Assembly: GCA_001247695.2 (NCBI GenBank)
Contig: LGRX02033520.1
Coordinates: forward strand, 1-64,000
From: Cymbomonas tetramitiformis
Lineage: Eukaryota > Chlorophyta > Pyramimonadophyceae > Pyramimonadales > Pyramimonadaceae
DNA: 64,000 nucleotides
Direction: 5' to 3'
Below are positions 27,801-42,800 of this stretch, one piece after another. The position numbers and the translations under genes are program-made. The notes under the pieces are model-generated. The model saw only the letters and a program-made list of their open reading frames with translations, was not told the origin of the DNA and did not search any database. How positions within the stretch are numbered: the stretch's first letter is position 1; each line of letters opens with the position of its first letter.

Positions 27801-30800
27801 ACCCACGACCAGTGTCAATGGAAGAACAGGCGATGGCTGCAGTATGTGTTGCAAGCGACATCGGATCAATTTGGAATGCAGCCCAAATCGACTGTTTATT
27901 GCACATTAGTTATGATGGAAAGTGTGTAAAAAAAAATTGATGCCGGTTTGGTACAAATAAAGATGTGATAAATGTATAAATTGTCCAGACATACCATTGC
28001 AGTATCCCAATTTTAGTTACTCTCATAGATGTTTCGGGACTCGGTAGCCGTGCACGCTGTTTTGAATGACGTCGCCATGCACGCTGAATCAAGATGATAG
28101 CAGCAGTCTTCAATGCGATCCGAGCACTAACCTGATGTAAAGCAGGATAGTTGCTCAACGTGCAGGATTGCTTGTCACAACATACTATATCATGCATGCA
28201 CGTCTAGGCGCTATATAGCATATAAAAACACAGTACCCCTATGATGTACAATCATACACTAGCCGTCTGTGTAACATGTATGAAACAACTAATACACTAA
28301 GCGGCATGTTCGCATATACTAAGTACTCCACCTATCCATGCACCTCTGTCCTTATTAGGTTGTTTCTTCATGTTTGTTGTACACACAGTCATATATAGTT
28401 TTACCCAGGTCTTGCACCACATGTTCGAAACAGAGATGTGGCAAGATGTATTCAATAAGTGACAGATGTTGGGCTCATTATGGGAAGAAGATATCACAAG
28501 CAGCGCTAGCAGTCGCCCCTAGTCCGAGAAACAGGTGAAGCCCGTGGTAGCGGAGCTACAATTTCCCGGCTTACCGGAAGAAGCCGGAAAAGTAAATGCG
28601 CCGCGTAGCGGCCGAAAAGAAATCGGGTATAATTATGTATTGTTCCGCTTAATGAAAATGGCATTCTCAGCCCTTGGTATTTGAAAAATTCGTGTTTTTT
28701 AATTCGAATCAATTGACGACATGTCCACAAACGTTACAAATGTCTATTATATGTTACCGCATCACAACCAAGACTAAGAGTTTACTGCAGATACTACTCG
28801 AATCCAAAATTAATAAGTTTGAATGTGTGTGTTAGTTTCAACACTATCTACCACGCATCATCAATCATGAATGTGAGCTTGCTAGTTCTTTGGTGTAGGC
28901 GACTAACAACCGAAGACACGCCTTGATATTTTCCCCTGTTGCGCACATATGTGTGATGGGACTTCCAAGTCTTCCCTTTGAAGTAGAGGCCAAGAGCCGC
29001 AGTAAAAAAAAAGTCACACTCAGACGGGGCACACCCGTTGTACTCGATGAAACTTTCGTTGATGACATACTTATCCTGCGGGAGCCCTCTCACGGATGTG
29101 GCATGTCTATCTATAGTTGACCCCATGCCTTCCACCACTGCCTCATTTTGAATCTTCAAAGCACAAAGTTGAAACAGGTATAACCAGTCTTGCACATCCT
29201 CGTACAAACGTTCGTCTGTGAACAGGTCTTCCATAAGCACTGTCCCTGAGGCGTCTGCTTTCCACTTCGCTGTATAACCCTCACTCATGCGGGCTGCCAT
29301 CAGGCGTACTTTTACCAGCTTGTGTTGCTCCCAAAGCTCAGAAGCGAACGCAGGCAATTCGATCTTTCCCACGAGTGTCGCCCAGTCGTAGATTTTATTC
29401 AAGTGCTCTTTGTCATGTGCAGACAATTGGCAAGGTGAAAGGCAAAGTTCGTGCACTTTGCCATCCATCCTATTTGCTCATGATGTTGAAAACGTGTGTT
29501 GAAGTATTCTCTGGTCACATCCAGCCCTGAGCAAGAATTTCGAGAAATGTTTTACGAAATTTGGGGGTTTGGGCGAAAATGCGAAATTTCGCGAAAAGGG
29601 GGGTTCAGGCGAAAATCGGGGTTGGACGCAAAATACCTATAAATTCGGATCTGGACCACCCACCACCCATTTCCACTTGGAATTTCCCGTTGTTTCGCGA
29701 ATTTTTGCATTTTCGAGCGAAATCCGAGCGAAATTTTAGAAAAATCGCGAAATGATTCGCGAAAATTGAGGGATTTCTTGCGAAATAAGAAAAAAAAAAT
29801 TGCATCCCCAAAAAAGAAATTCTTGCTCAGGCCTAGTCATATCGCACCACCTTGCCAACTCTTGCTGGATATGACATTGTGGCACACAACTGTCACTTGT
29901 CACATCCTATAGTAGGCTGGGTGACCGTCACCCGTAGGTGCAAAACTCAGTCAGGTGTTTATGTAGACTATTTCTTTATAACGACACAATTTACCGTTCT
30001 GATTCCGAAACCCTCTATCTCAGGGTTTATTCACTTACTATAGATATTTTACTGCCCAAACATATATATATAGCAGGTTTGGTCTCACTTACGCTTTATT
30101 TTGCCACTGCGAGATTGCCACTATGAGTGGCTAAGTCCGGACGCTTGGGATGGAGTGAGACGCTCCGTTCGTGAGGGTACCGGCGGTCACGGGTATGGCC
30201 TAATTGCTGTGGGTTGATTTACGGCAAGTCGCGGTACCTTGGGGCGCATTTTTTACGGGATTTGACGTTGGATTGGTTTACGTTTTCTGGTTGGATCCCA
30301 CACCGTTGCGTATTGGCCGCCTCTACCACGCAACTTCCTGGACTTCTGTGCTTTCTTTCGGCTGCTGTATCGACGACCCGCGCATTTCTTGGCCGCCCAC
30401 TACCGCCATTTCTCTCACTTTCTTTGCCTCGCTCCGCCCCTATAGTCCTACTCCATCATGGTTGCTTCCACCAGATCGACCGCTACCATGGCATCACGCC
30501 GCAGAGCGTTTGCGACAATATCTGATTCCGAGGCTGCGAGATTTGCCAACACGCCAGCCACACCGTCAGCCGCTGCACCGGCTGCCAATTCAGCAGGTGC
30601 CACATTTCTTGCGGCTGTCTGAACCCTTCAGCGCGAACATTTCGACATGAAGGTCAGCAAGACCGTTCGACAGAAGTTGTTCGAGAGCAAGAAAGGCAGA
30701 TTTTCAGGAGCTGAATACCATGCATGCCTCAGCGCTCTTTACCGTCCCGGATGGTATCTGCGCTGTAGACGGCTTTCATCACCGAAGACATTGGTTTTGC

Positions 30801-33800
30801 TCCGCTGATCCGGCAGGACGACGCGACCCTACCCGTCCGAGTGGAGGCGAACAATATTTTGTTTTCCACGCTCGAGCTGCTGGTTGATCCGGCTTCGCCA
30901 GCAGCAGACTGGATGGACTCGTCCAGTTCTGCTTTCCCGTCCGACGGGAAGCGGGTCCTCTTGGAATTTGCTCGCCGCATACTACCATCCGGTGACCCCT
31001 TCCAAGGGCAATCCGACACGCTCATTCCGAAACCCTCTATCTCAGGGTTTATTCACTTATATAGATGTATTGCTGCCCAACACATATATCTAGCAACTAT
31101 TTCAACAAACTGTGAAATGCTGCTCGCCCGTTCCCGTGATGTGCCGAGGCGACGGTGAGATTGACACCCAGGTGCATCTTTGTGGTGAGCTCGGCTTGAT
31201 GTTTGAACAACAAGGGGAAGTTCTCCTCGGCGAGCGTGTTGTTGTGGAGCTCCTCTGTCAAAACAGTGTTAAAGAGCACGTCATGAAAGTATATCTCCTT
31301 CTCTTGTACTTCCCGTGGCAGTGTGTTGACAGTCTGCTGAAATAGTGGCATAATTTTGACATGCCTCAGCAAGTATGATAGTCCCAACACCCGGACCACG
31401 ATTACCATCTTTTGCAGCTCTTTCAAGAAATTTTTGGCTTCTTCCGCTCTGTGGCGGCCCGCAATTTTCTCCCCTCCCCTTTTCCCCCAGGTAGCGCGGG
31501 CCTTGGCCCACGATCCCCACCCCTTCCAGGCTCCCGCGGGCCTTCGGCCCGCAACTCTTTCTCTCCCGCCCCCTTTTTCCCGGCTCCTGCGGGTCTTTCC
31601 CGCATTTCCCCTCCCTCTTGTCCCCGGCCCAGTCCTTGATAATTTCCCCTTCCTCTTTTCCCGGCTCTCGGGCCTGCCCACGATTTTCTCCCCTCCCCTC
31701 CTTTCCCAGCTAGCGCGGGCCTTCGGCCCGCAATTTTTTCCCTCCCCCCTTTTCCTGGCTCCCTGCGGGCCTTCAGCCCGCATTTTCCTCCTTTCTCCTT
31801 CTTCTTGCATTCTCGCGGGCCTTCGGCCACACATTTCTTCCCTCCCCTCTTTTCCCCGGCTCCTCGCAGGCCTTCGGCCCCGCACCCCTCTCCCCTCCTT
31901 TTCCTGGCTGGACTACCATTTTCCGGCTCACGCCGAAGAATTTCCGTGGTGCCGGCGGTGGCACCACCCACTGCCAATTTCTCGGATTGGGCAGTTGCCT
32001 GTTTCTCCCCACCAACAATGCTAGGCGCAAGCGCTGTTTTTGCGAAGCCGCGACTCTGCCTCCCGCTCCTTCTGGTCTGGCTGCTTCCAAGGTTAACCTC
32101 TTTTTCTCCGGAACATTCTGCCGCGGCCTGCTCTTCACGAGGTTATGGTTGGTATGTTCGAGTATACAGCTGCCTATTATGTTAGCGCCGGTTGTACTAA
32201 AAGTTGTAGTAGGAGCTAAGACTCGTTGTTCCAGTTCATTTTTTGGAGAAGTATGTTTACAGGTGCGTGCTGAGGGGGGCGGGCCATATACATTCCCAGG
32301 AACTTTTAGGTAGAGTTTTCAGGGAGGAGTCCTGAAGCTGATAGTGTTCATTACAAACATTAACGATATTTGTGATGCTACCTGCATATATTAGTAGTAT
32401 ATGCCATTAGCTAACAAACTTTGCCAATATATACAAAGTGTTGAGGCCGTTTGCATCAATAAAGGTTCGCACCGCCACGGGTCACCATCGGATTGTAATA
32501 ATGTGATATAACCTGATACGTATCAGCAGGGATGGCACACACTTGTTTTGTCGTTGCAACACGTTTCAAAACATGTATATATTTCGGCTACATTTGTCTT
32601 GTTGGATATCAGACAACATTATTTCTAAATTTGTTTCAACAAATATAGAACCTAAAGTACGTCACAATGTTGCCATTTTGTTGACTTGCAATTTTCCTTG
32701 GGTAAGCAGTCTGCGCGTTGGTATCGGATGTAATGAGCTCAATCGCGTACCCCGCCGATACAATACACCCGATTACGAGTGTATATTCAGATAATTTTTG
32801 CATCGGATGCTTCCTACTGGTGTTCATACGTTGTTTGGTGTAATGAATTCAAACAGAATGCACGGCAGAAGTACTATAATTTTCTTTACCACGAAATGCT
32901 GCGCACATGTGCGGATACATTTTCATAAATGCAAACATATTTATATACACCCTAACTGCCGCGCACGGAACACAACGCACAAAGTAGGGCAGGTATCCGC
33001 ACGTGGACGAGGCACTCTCCTATCTGTGAGGGGTTGGGGAGAGGGGGGGATCCGGACCCCCCCACCGCCCGAAGACGAAGTCCGGGCGACCTACCCCATG
33101 AGAGAAAATCATGGTATGGGAGGGTGATAACCCCCGATCCAAAATCGAAGTCTAAGGTGGGGGGATCTGATGACATTTCCCCCCATCCCCCTACAAGCAA
33201 AGCGTGGGCGGCCTAACATATTTATCAAATGTATTTATTTTGCAACTTTTATGCAAATTCGGGGCTTCCGGGTACTTTGATATTTATTAGTGTTCCTTCT
33301 TATAAGTATCATATTTCATTGCCACAATTCGTGCTTGAGTGGGCTCGTACTCATAAAAATGCGCACACCGTGCTCAATTGATAAAAAAAGTAAGGCATTC
33401 GGCTTAGGCTGCCCAAACTTTGCCCCTAGGGGGGACGCACAGAACATTTTTTTACCCCCTCGTAGACCTGTTTTTTGGGTCTTGGGGGGTAACCCTCCCC
33501 CCGACCCTCAATTTTTGACTTGGGGGATTGAACCACCCCCCCAACCTCAATATCGTGTAGCCGGGGGTAACCCCCCAGACCTTAACATCGTGCATTCGGG
33601 GTAACGCGCGGATACCACCATCACGCGCGCGGGGGTGGGAGTGCCCGACGCGCAGATACCACCATCACGCGCACAAGGGTGGGAGTGCCCCACGCGCGGA
33701 TACCACCATCACACCAGTGGGGGCGGGAGTGCCCCACGCGCGGACGATACCGCCATGCATCACTAGATGAGCTTTGAAGGGTGCTTGGCTGAAGCGAAGT

Positions 33801-36800
33801 TGACGGACATTGAACTCTCATAATAAAATTGTGGGATATTTCGCCGCAGGCGCCTAACATTTGGCATTTCTCATGTATTTTGAGCAATTCTAATGGTTAT
33901 AATCAAAAAACTTCCGCTTAGATACGGTATGTGCTCGGAATACGCATAGGTTGTGATTAGGGCTGAGTACCCCCCGACTCTGGTTTCATGCAGCAGGGGT
34001 AACCCCCCTCCGGACTCTGCTTTGCGCGGCAGGGGTAAACCCTCCCCAGACTTCTCGATGATCTGTGCTGCCGCCCCCCCTAGGGGCAAAGTGTGGGCAG
34101 CCTTAGGTGCCATTATGATGGTTCACCATAGTTTGTAACATGGTTTCACATATTTTAATTCTGTGTCATCCACTTGATATCTCACCGATATTATACCACA
34201 CACACACACATCGTCAACACCTCGAGGGGAAAACTGAAACAACAATCCGTTATATTGTGGAAGCTCGCATCTTGCTACAACCAATATGAAAAATGCACTT
34301 ATAGAGGCTTAGGAATAATATGAATGTGAGATTGTGTTAGTAGTACTAACACACCGCACCTCTTCTGAGAATTGAAGTATAGGCTCCATAATCTCCAGAT
34401 TTTTGAACTTGATTCCCACGGCGGCAACGAGGGTGGCCAAGCAGATTGAGGAGCAGAAGGCCACGGAGACAATTGCAAATTGCCCTAAGCTGGTGACGGG
34501 TGTCTTATTGACGAATATGTGCACTACGTTGGTTAGCAATCATCACTCCACCAATCATGCATAAATGTAGCAATCCAATTATGAATATTGTGCAATTCTA
34601 GTACAATAGTGCAGAGTATGCATGGAAATGTTGTTGGTGCAATTGTGTCTTCTTTGATTCAAATAAAATAAACTGACCAATAGCACACCATGTGCTACCT
34701 ATATGTCATTACATCCGGATAACTGTCCTTCATTCTGGGGAAATCAGATGACATATATTATGGATGCCTTCTATGTGTGTTGTGAAACGGGGAGAATACA
34801 GCCAGAGTACATCTGGCAAAGACAATCATCAATCATCATGTCTTCTACATGGATATTGCAATGTCTTATCCTCTTTCTGGATGCTTCTGCTGCTCAAGAC
34901 ATGCAGAAAGAATGTGTTTTAAGATTGTATCCCCGGATATCACCTGCGCGTCTTGTGGTATACCAAGATCTGAATATGTGTTTTGCATGTCCACAAAAAA
35001 TACATGCCGATGGCAGAAAGGGAGGATATTAGAATGCATCCATAAGATCTTCCTGACATCTTTTCATAAGCATATAATTGTAATATATATCGGAAGACAT
35101 TAAGATTTTTATATACATCCTGCCACGCCACTCACGGGAACGCAACGTGCAAACAGGGGCACCCAAAATTATCGGAAGACACTAAAAAGACACGATCCAC
35201 AACACACGTGCGGACTATTCTCACTGACGAGTTCCAGGTCTGAGCTATGCCAAAACAATTAATTTGTATGTTTATATAGCATACAGTTTTAGCTTGTGGT
35301 TCTCTTGTATATACTGAGACTTTACATATATAACATAACTTAAACATAGCAGGAGACATGTTGCTTGCTTTTGTCCCTATAATGTAGGATGTCAGAGAAA
35401 ATTAACTGATGTTATTTTGATTGTTTGGGTGAAGCACTATGGCTACAGTAAGTCGCGGTCTATAAGAAACGGTACCTACAAGAAACCACCCGCTAGATTT
35501 CTCGCCAAAAACTAAGAAACCCATAAGAAACCACCTGCAAGCAATTTCAAACCAGAGATGTGAAAACCCCCTTTATTAAGAAATCGAGACGCTAGTTTCA
35601 CCGAACCCTATACTCGTATTACACATATCTTTTAAGAAATTATCGAAATCAAGCAGCATGGAAAAGTATAGTGGTCTTTATCGTGGTTGGTATATCACAC
35701 ATTAGCATTATGACTAAGGCGATTTCGCGCGGGCAATGTCTAAGCATATAGATAATGCGACTATGATAATAGCGAGAGTTGGGCATATTACTGTACATAT
35801 ATACAGTATCCAGCTTGGTCGTACAACACTACATGTGCTATTCAGTTTGGCCTTACAACACATATACTATCCAGCCTGGACTTACAGTACCCATGAATCC
35901 AGTCTGGTCGTATAATGCAGTTGAGTGTCTCATCCTAACATCACTTAGCATAACCATCGCATTCAGCGATGTGAGTTGCATGCATCAACCTACTTTGCCT
36001 TCTGCGGTGCTACCCAACCAAGATCCATCTGTGGCGTTAGCCATTTCAGCCTCAGGCAGACCACCAGCATACCTATATTCACCGAGGCAGTGGCTCGCTT
36101 CACGGTCGTCCGCCCCATAGTAGACATTGAAGCTGGCCCTGGACGTCTAATAAGGCCCCTAATAAGAAACCACGTAGGCTAGGACGAGCCTGAGACAAGT
36201 TATAGATATAGGTGCATCACTGGCAATCTGGCATCCAGTAAGAAATCGCTACGCTATGTCTGATCTACAATGCATCATTCATTAATACTTAAATAAGAAA
36301 TTGCACACGCTAGATCAGATCGGGGAACTGGATGATGCACGATTAAGAAATATTTCACGCTACAAGAAGATTTTCGTATGTGCACCAATAAGAAATCGGC
36401 ATCGCTAAGCCCAAATTTTCGGTCCGTCAGATTAAGCCGCTAGCGCTAGCGAAAATCCGCCGGCTTCTTATAGACCGCGACTTACTGTACTGCCCAACGA
36501 TCCTTGTGACAAGACTGGAATCGCGTCCGGTCCTGTCACAAGGACCGACTTTTCGGGAATTTTTAAAGCCGTCCTCTTGGTGTTCCGAGTGCACCCCACT
36601 CGGAATGTTAGTTTCCAATGTACCTATATTATGTGCCTTCGCGCGCTATTGACAGTATATCGTCATGAAATTAGTATATCCAGTGGATTTGAATCATGTA
36701 CCCTATCATTTTTCACTTGCAACTTTCGGAGGACGTTCAAAAACACACCATGCCTTTAATAATTTTTATCCAATTGAATTCTAGGTCTCACAAGCCCGCC

Positions 36801-39800
36801 AACCTTCCAAGATATATCCTAACATCATATCCAATCATACGCAAAAGATTATGCACGTTCTCAGTGTATATTGGGTCGTATATCCACTCTCACATATCGA
36901 GTGCTCGTATATCCACTCGTATATCCACTATTTTATGCAGCAAAAACTTTCTTGAAGGCTTGAAGAATTTTGTTGAATAGCATATGCATTATTCACGTAT
37001 GGCTGCTAGCAAATTGTAGTGTTCATATATACATATCAATCGATTTTTTGAGCTACTAGCATCACCATAACTGGCAGTATTGTGCATTGCATGTACTCTA
37101 AAAATTATGGGTTGACATATTTTTTAGGTCCTAATATGCATATGATCCGAAATTCCGTGAGTGCACGCTATTGTGAGTCATGACTGCGGAAGTATTATTA
37201 TATATCTTTGAGGTGGTACATATTAGAGGGCACTATTGGGTCATAAACATAATATGTTTAATTGCTAGATGCATTTGGAGGCCATCTAGTAGGTGTACGC
37301 GGCTTCGGGCACTCCGGTCCTTGTGAAAGGACCGGCATTTTTATTTAATGTTCGTCGGTACTACCCCCGCGTTTCATTCCTCTCAAGCACGTGCCCATAT
37401 CGAGTATAGCACCCAAAAGAGGTTCGTAATAAATTCTTGGACACCCAAATATGATGTCAAAACACTCAAATATCAACTATATCGAAAAACGCGGCGGATA
37501 GCCCCAAATCACTTCGGTCCTTGTGACGGGACCGCGATTTTGGGCAGTAGCCAACTATGTTTTCTTCCACAATGTATGTTCATGATGAATGGCAAGAACA
37601 ATCCACAGTCCTACTACATATTGCAAGCAATGTTGCAGCAGAATCAAGAATTAATAAATGATAACATTTGCACAATTATAGTAACCTGGGCACTACAATC
37701 ACCGCACCTTGAGCCTATCCAGCAGCATACGTGGCATGGCTAACGAGTGGATCTGATCAATGTGTCGTAATTATGCGCCTCAATAATTTTGTAGTATTTT
37801 TATTGAGTACAACCATTAATAAGTATATTCAGCTGATTTCATGAGATATGCTACAACATATGAATACTATCTGTGCATGCATATTTCACAGAGGGTATGG
37901 TCCGCAGGATTGGTCGGCATGCTTTGTATACAGCATTATCTTCTTGATATTGAACACAATATACTATATATAGAAGAATTTAAGAACGCATACCATATCG
38001 CCGTATCCAACTGTTGTGGCCGTTATGACAATGCAGTAGGCAGCATTCGACAGGCTTGTTCCTCCTTGAAAGGAATCGTTGATTCCCCTTTCAAAAATCC
38101 AAAGCGCCCAAGCTGATGTGGCACACATTTCATTCAAAGTCATTAGCCGGTTGAACCAAGTTGGACCATGAAAATAATCAGCATACATGCGCAAGTGTGT
38201 GGGTCCATAGGCATCAATCATACGATTGCACGCACACACACACACAAACGCACATATGCACACGCACATATGCACACGCACATACACACATGCCAGTCGC
38301 TTTGTGGTAAGCCAGAGTGTAATGAAATACACAAACGGAGCAACACCCCCACACACGTGCACGCGCACACACACTAAATGACATAAAATCGGCTGACAAA
38401 AGCCAGCCCACCATCATCTCAGTGGATGTGAGAAGCAAATCAGGAGCAGGGCTGGGTCGTGACAAGTTACCACCAACTCATACATATCCCCAAGCAATCC
38501 AGATGCACAGCAGCGCGGAAAGATGATACAATGTGACCAATTATCACCCAACAGTTGATGGTCCCTGGGTTACGAAGTAAGCGAACTCTGCTGACATGCC
38601 CCCCAGTGGCTCACGGTCGATGGATGGGACCCATTGGTCCATGGTTATGCCATGAATGCTGTCACACCGCACGGTATGGATACCCCATGGTAAAAAACAA
38701 AAAAAAATGCGGGCACCTAAGTTCTCCCCACAAAAATGAAGGGAAAACACAGAAGGTGGACTTCACCACCCTCTCCTTGCAGCAAAGGCAGACGTATCCA
38801 CCGAGCTCTCCAAGAGGCACACGCACACACATACACACTCACGCTATGAGCCAAAGGAGTCGGTTCAAGGATAAGCACACACGTTATGAGCCACACGCAT
38901 ATGCTCATGCATGATGAGGGGGGAGGCACCCGGGAAGCACGGCAACAACGTGAACTCTATGTTGCAATGATTGTCCATCCCGTCCCACACACGTCCGGGC
39001 ACACCGCGAGAAGCATGGCAACCATCAATTGACCGTCTTCAAGCGGTTTCCTGAGCGTGGCCAAGAATGCATCCTCGTGTTGCCCATTGCCATCCGCGTG
39101 CAAGTATTGCATCAATATCAAGTTCTATACCTACACCCCACCGGGAGCAAGTTGAACTTGCACGCGGACGACAATGGGCAACACGAGGATGCATTCTTGG
39201 TCACGCTTTGGAAACCGCTTGAAGATGGTCAGTCGATAGCCATGCTTCTCGTGGTGTGCCCGGACGTGTGGGACGGCATGGACAATCCTTTCAACATAGA
39301 GTTCGCGTTGTTGCCGAGCTTGCTTCCCGGGTGCCTCCCCTCTCATCATGTACGATCATATGTGTGTGGCTCATAACGTGTGTGTGTGTGTGCGCGCGCG
39401 CGTGCACGCGTGTTGGGGTGTCCTGCATATGTTCATACATGCATACTAGCTCGGATGGCTTCCAAGTGTCAAACACAAAAAATGTAGATGTGACACCTCA
39501 ATAATAGACAACAGAGATGTCACCTCAGAATTCTCATACTGTATGATCCGAGCTTTATCATTGTTGCGTGATCCAGCACACCAAACACACAAGGCCGAGG
39601 CACAAATACTCAAGGAAGCCATTCAGAAGGCAGCGAAGGCAAGGTAGGATAACAGCTTCCTATCATAATTATTACAAAGCCGCAACTAAGCATCCCTCGT
39701 ATACGTGGTCAATTGCACCGTGGCAACCACTCCCCAGCATGTTGCAATATGCAGGGGACATTTTCTTCTGGATTCCATATCAATCGAGGGTGATGATGTG

Positions 39801-42800
39801 GCCATCACAAAGAATGCAGCAAATTTTACATGCATAAAGGGCTAGATGACATCATTTGCATGCAAAACTAGTAGCCCCACCACACAGAATGCATGATTTC
39901 TATGTACATGTATTGCGTGATTGATTATCGTACCAAGCACATATATTAGTGTAGTTGTCACAGCACACTGAAGTAGTGCAGTACAAGTCATGGCCACACA
40001 CACAAACCTGGCTTGGAAGCACAAAGCAGCCGTGATGCACGCACCATGCAGTGCTAAAACCCATAGATATGCGCTGGTGCAGGCATAAATTGGTGACCTT
40101 CGGCAGAAACATCGGAATGCAAATGGTAGTGATCGAGTGTACTTCACATTCACACCACCAAAATGATTTATGAAAGTTCGGGTATGCCAGCTTGTTTCTG
40201 TCTGCTCGCCCATCATTCGGAAAAACAGATACAGTCTCAAGTACATGACAATGGACACGAGCTCGTTGTAAGTGAAAATCTGCTCAACTGGTTCATCTGT
40301 CAAGAATGAAATTGAGATGCCGCAGCATTCCGAGTGGTTTTCAACCCATCCCAACTACAGTCAGGCCATTTCAGCGTCGTGACAAACTCGGAATACATAT
40401 GCAAAATATGTTGTGGCATGATGCTACAGCAACCACTCTTCATACTACAATACGGCAATATGCGCCATAATAGGATGTGACCACACTGTCGATGGGCATT
40501 TTTATTTATGCTGACACCTGTTCGGACATTTTAGTTCAGAGTAGTATTGTGTCCTCTGTTACCGTAAACCTTACTCATAGAACTCTCCCGTGGTTATTTA
40601 GAGTATCTCTACTACCATACCCAGAGCATGGTGGATATAATGACTTTATAAACTTGTGAAATGTGAAATGGATGACATGTAGCTGGGAGTGGTGCCTGTG
40701 TACTCGTTGCACTGTAAATTGTTTTCTTTCGAGCCAGAAGCCATACTCATAATTTATATGATATGTTTGAATACATGTATGCCTCAATAACTATTGCAGA
40801 TCACAAATCATGTTTGGCACTAGGCGCCTTTGGGAATGTTTTCAAGGGCTATGTGTGAATATGACACTTTCGTCAGTATTATCAGCATTTGACCTAGAAA
40901 TTCCATTAACACTTGCTTGTAACACGCTGAAACTGTGGGTGGAGAGCAAAATGACACATTCTTTGTATACACACCATTAGGTGCAGCACATACAAATTAT
41001 ATATACGAAGTATACACATTACAATAGAATGCACCGGTTGCTTGGAACATGCGAGTGTTTTCTGGTGCTAATATTAAGTTTATGTAAATTGTGATTATAC
41101 ATAACACCGCTCCTTCTGTACTACAGTAATCACTAAGTTTTAAGACTATCTTGTTTTAAGAATATCGGGCCAAATAAAGTTGTTCAAATGTGTTATGTGC
41201 TTACAGTAAAGACCCACATGTAAGAAACCCCACCTATAAGAAACCAGCCGCTAGTTTTTTCGTGAAATTTTAAGAAAGTGCTAAGAAACCAGCCGCTAGT
41301 AATAAATCCCCTTTCACTGTTAAGGAAATCGTAAGTATGGCAGAAAGCACCGCTGGCAATCAAAATGGTGGTCTAAATTTAAGAAAGCCAGTCACTACCC
41401 CCACGACCCTATTTTCTTATAGGTGGGTATTCACTGTATACATGGATGGTATGTACCTATATATGGGATTTTGGTCAGTGTTTTAAATTGACACATATAT
41501 CAAGATGATGCATACGCGGGCAGCAGCATACCACTGAAAAATGACAGCATGCATGAACGATGGTCATGTTCTGTGCATATGACTCTGTGCAATCCAATTC
41601 ATGTGCATCCAACAGTGGTCCGGTGAACACAATCAGGTTTGGCTAATGCAATGTTTTTGACAGCATGCCTCTTGTGGTGGTGGTCTGCATGTTGTGTACA
41701 GTGCATACATTCAACAATAAAATCATATACTGCACTGTAAGTCAACAACATCAATTGTGTGCATGCTAAGCATTTGTGCACGCACACTAAGCACACGCTT
41801 GCAGAGAATAATTCAAACAGTCACCACAATTATGCATATCCCCAAAGTAACACAATGGTAGTATATTGCTGTCTGCGGCATGTGGCTAGATGTCATCTCT
41901 CTCCACTCTTACAAATGGGTGGATGTATGAACCCTACCTTCTTCGAAATTCAGTAGCGATATCTTGATAGAATTGCCCTGCAGTAAGCAGCACATCATTG
42001 AAGATAAAGTATTCTCATAGATCCTGCAAATTGCGTATTTGCGATTCTTGCCATTATTCTGATAACAGATGAAACAACATTGATGATGATCATGAGTCCC
42101 ACTTACAAAGACATATTCTTCCATCAAGCGCGTGTGATTGTAGTTAGCTATATATGTTTTCAGAATATTCAAAAGCAAATAATGTGCAGAGGTACTATGG
42201 TCGAACAGCAAAAGCAAAACTGAGGCATTCATTTCTTCTGGCCGGGGCAAGCTGATCCAAGACTGATATATGCGCACAAAATAATATTGAAGCATAATAT
42301 AAAATCATTGGATTATCTCAGAGTTGATGGACAATATGGAGTCCACTCCAACCTGGGGCTGGCACACCGCGGTTCTGTGAGGTGTGTGTGTGTGTGTGTG
42401 TATGCTTATCCTCCAACCGACGGACTCCTTCTGAGATGTGTGTATGCGTATCCTTGTGAATCCTTTGGCACCTCGTAGCCACAGGAGACTGCACTATGTA
42501 CCCACGCCGGGGATCAAAGGATTCAGCACACACTTCGGGACACTCATCCAGATTCTCCGGAGCTCACTAGTGAAGAATGGGACCCCCTAAGCCTCGCTGA
42601 GCCACCCGAGCCCCTGTGCATCTGCACCACCAGCGCACTGCCGCCTTGTGCCTGAAGCCGGTTCATCCGTGCCCCCCGATCTGCGCGAACCATATCTCCA
42701 CCACCAAGCCCACGCGCAAGACCACCCCTCTGCTCCCTGAGCCTCACTGGGCCACCTGAGCCCCTCTGCGGCTGTCCTGCCGGCGCACTGCTGCTGTGTC

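Noticed and set aside
31423..31977. 184-262-codon Gly/Arg/Lys-rich minus-strand frames
   Set aside because: They translate a tandem GCGGGCC hairpin and pyrimidine repeat and have no domain character.
34703..35103. Plus-strand frames of 84-109 codons with a hydrophobic stretch
   Set aside because: There are no splice signals or partner exons, the frame is opposite to the channel gene, and no family is recognised.
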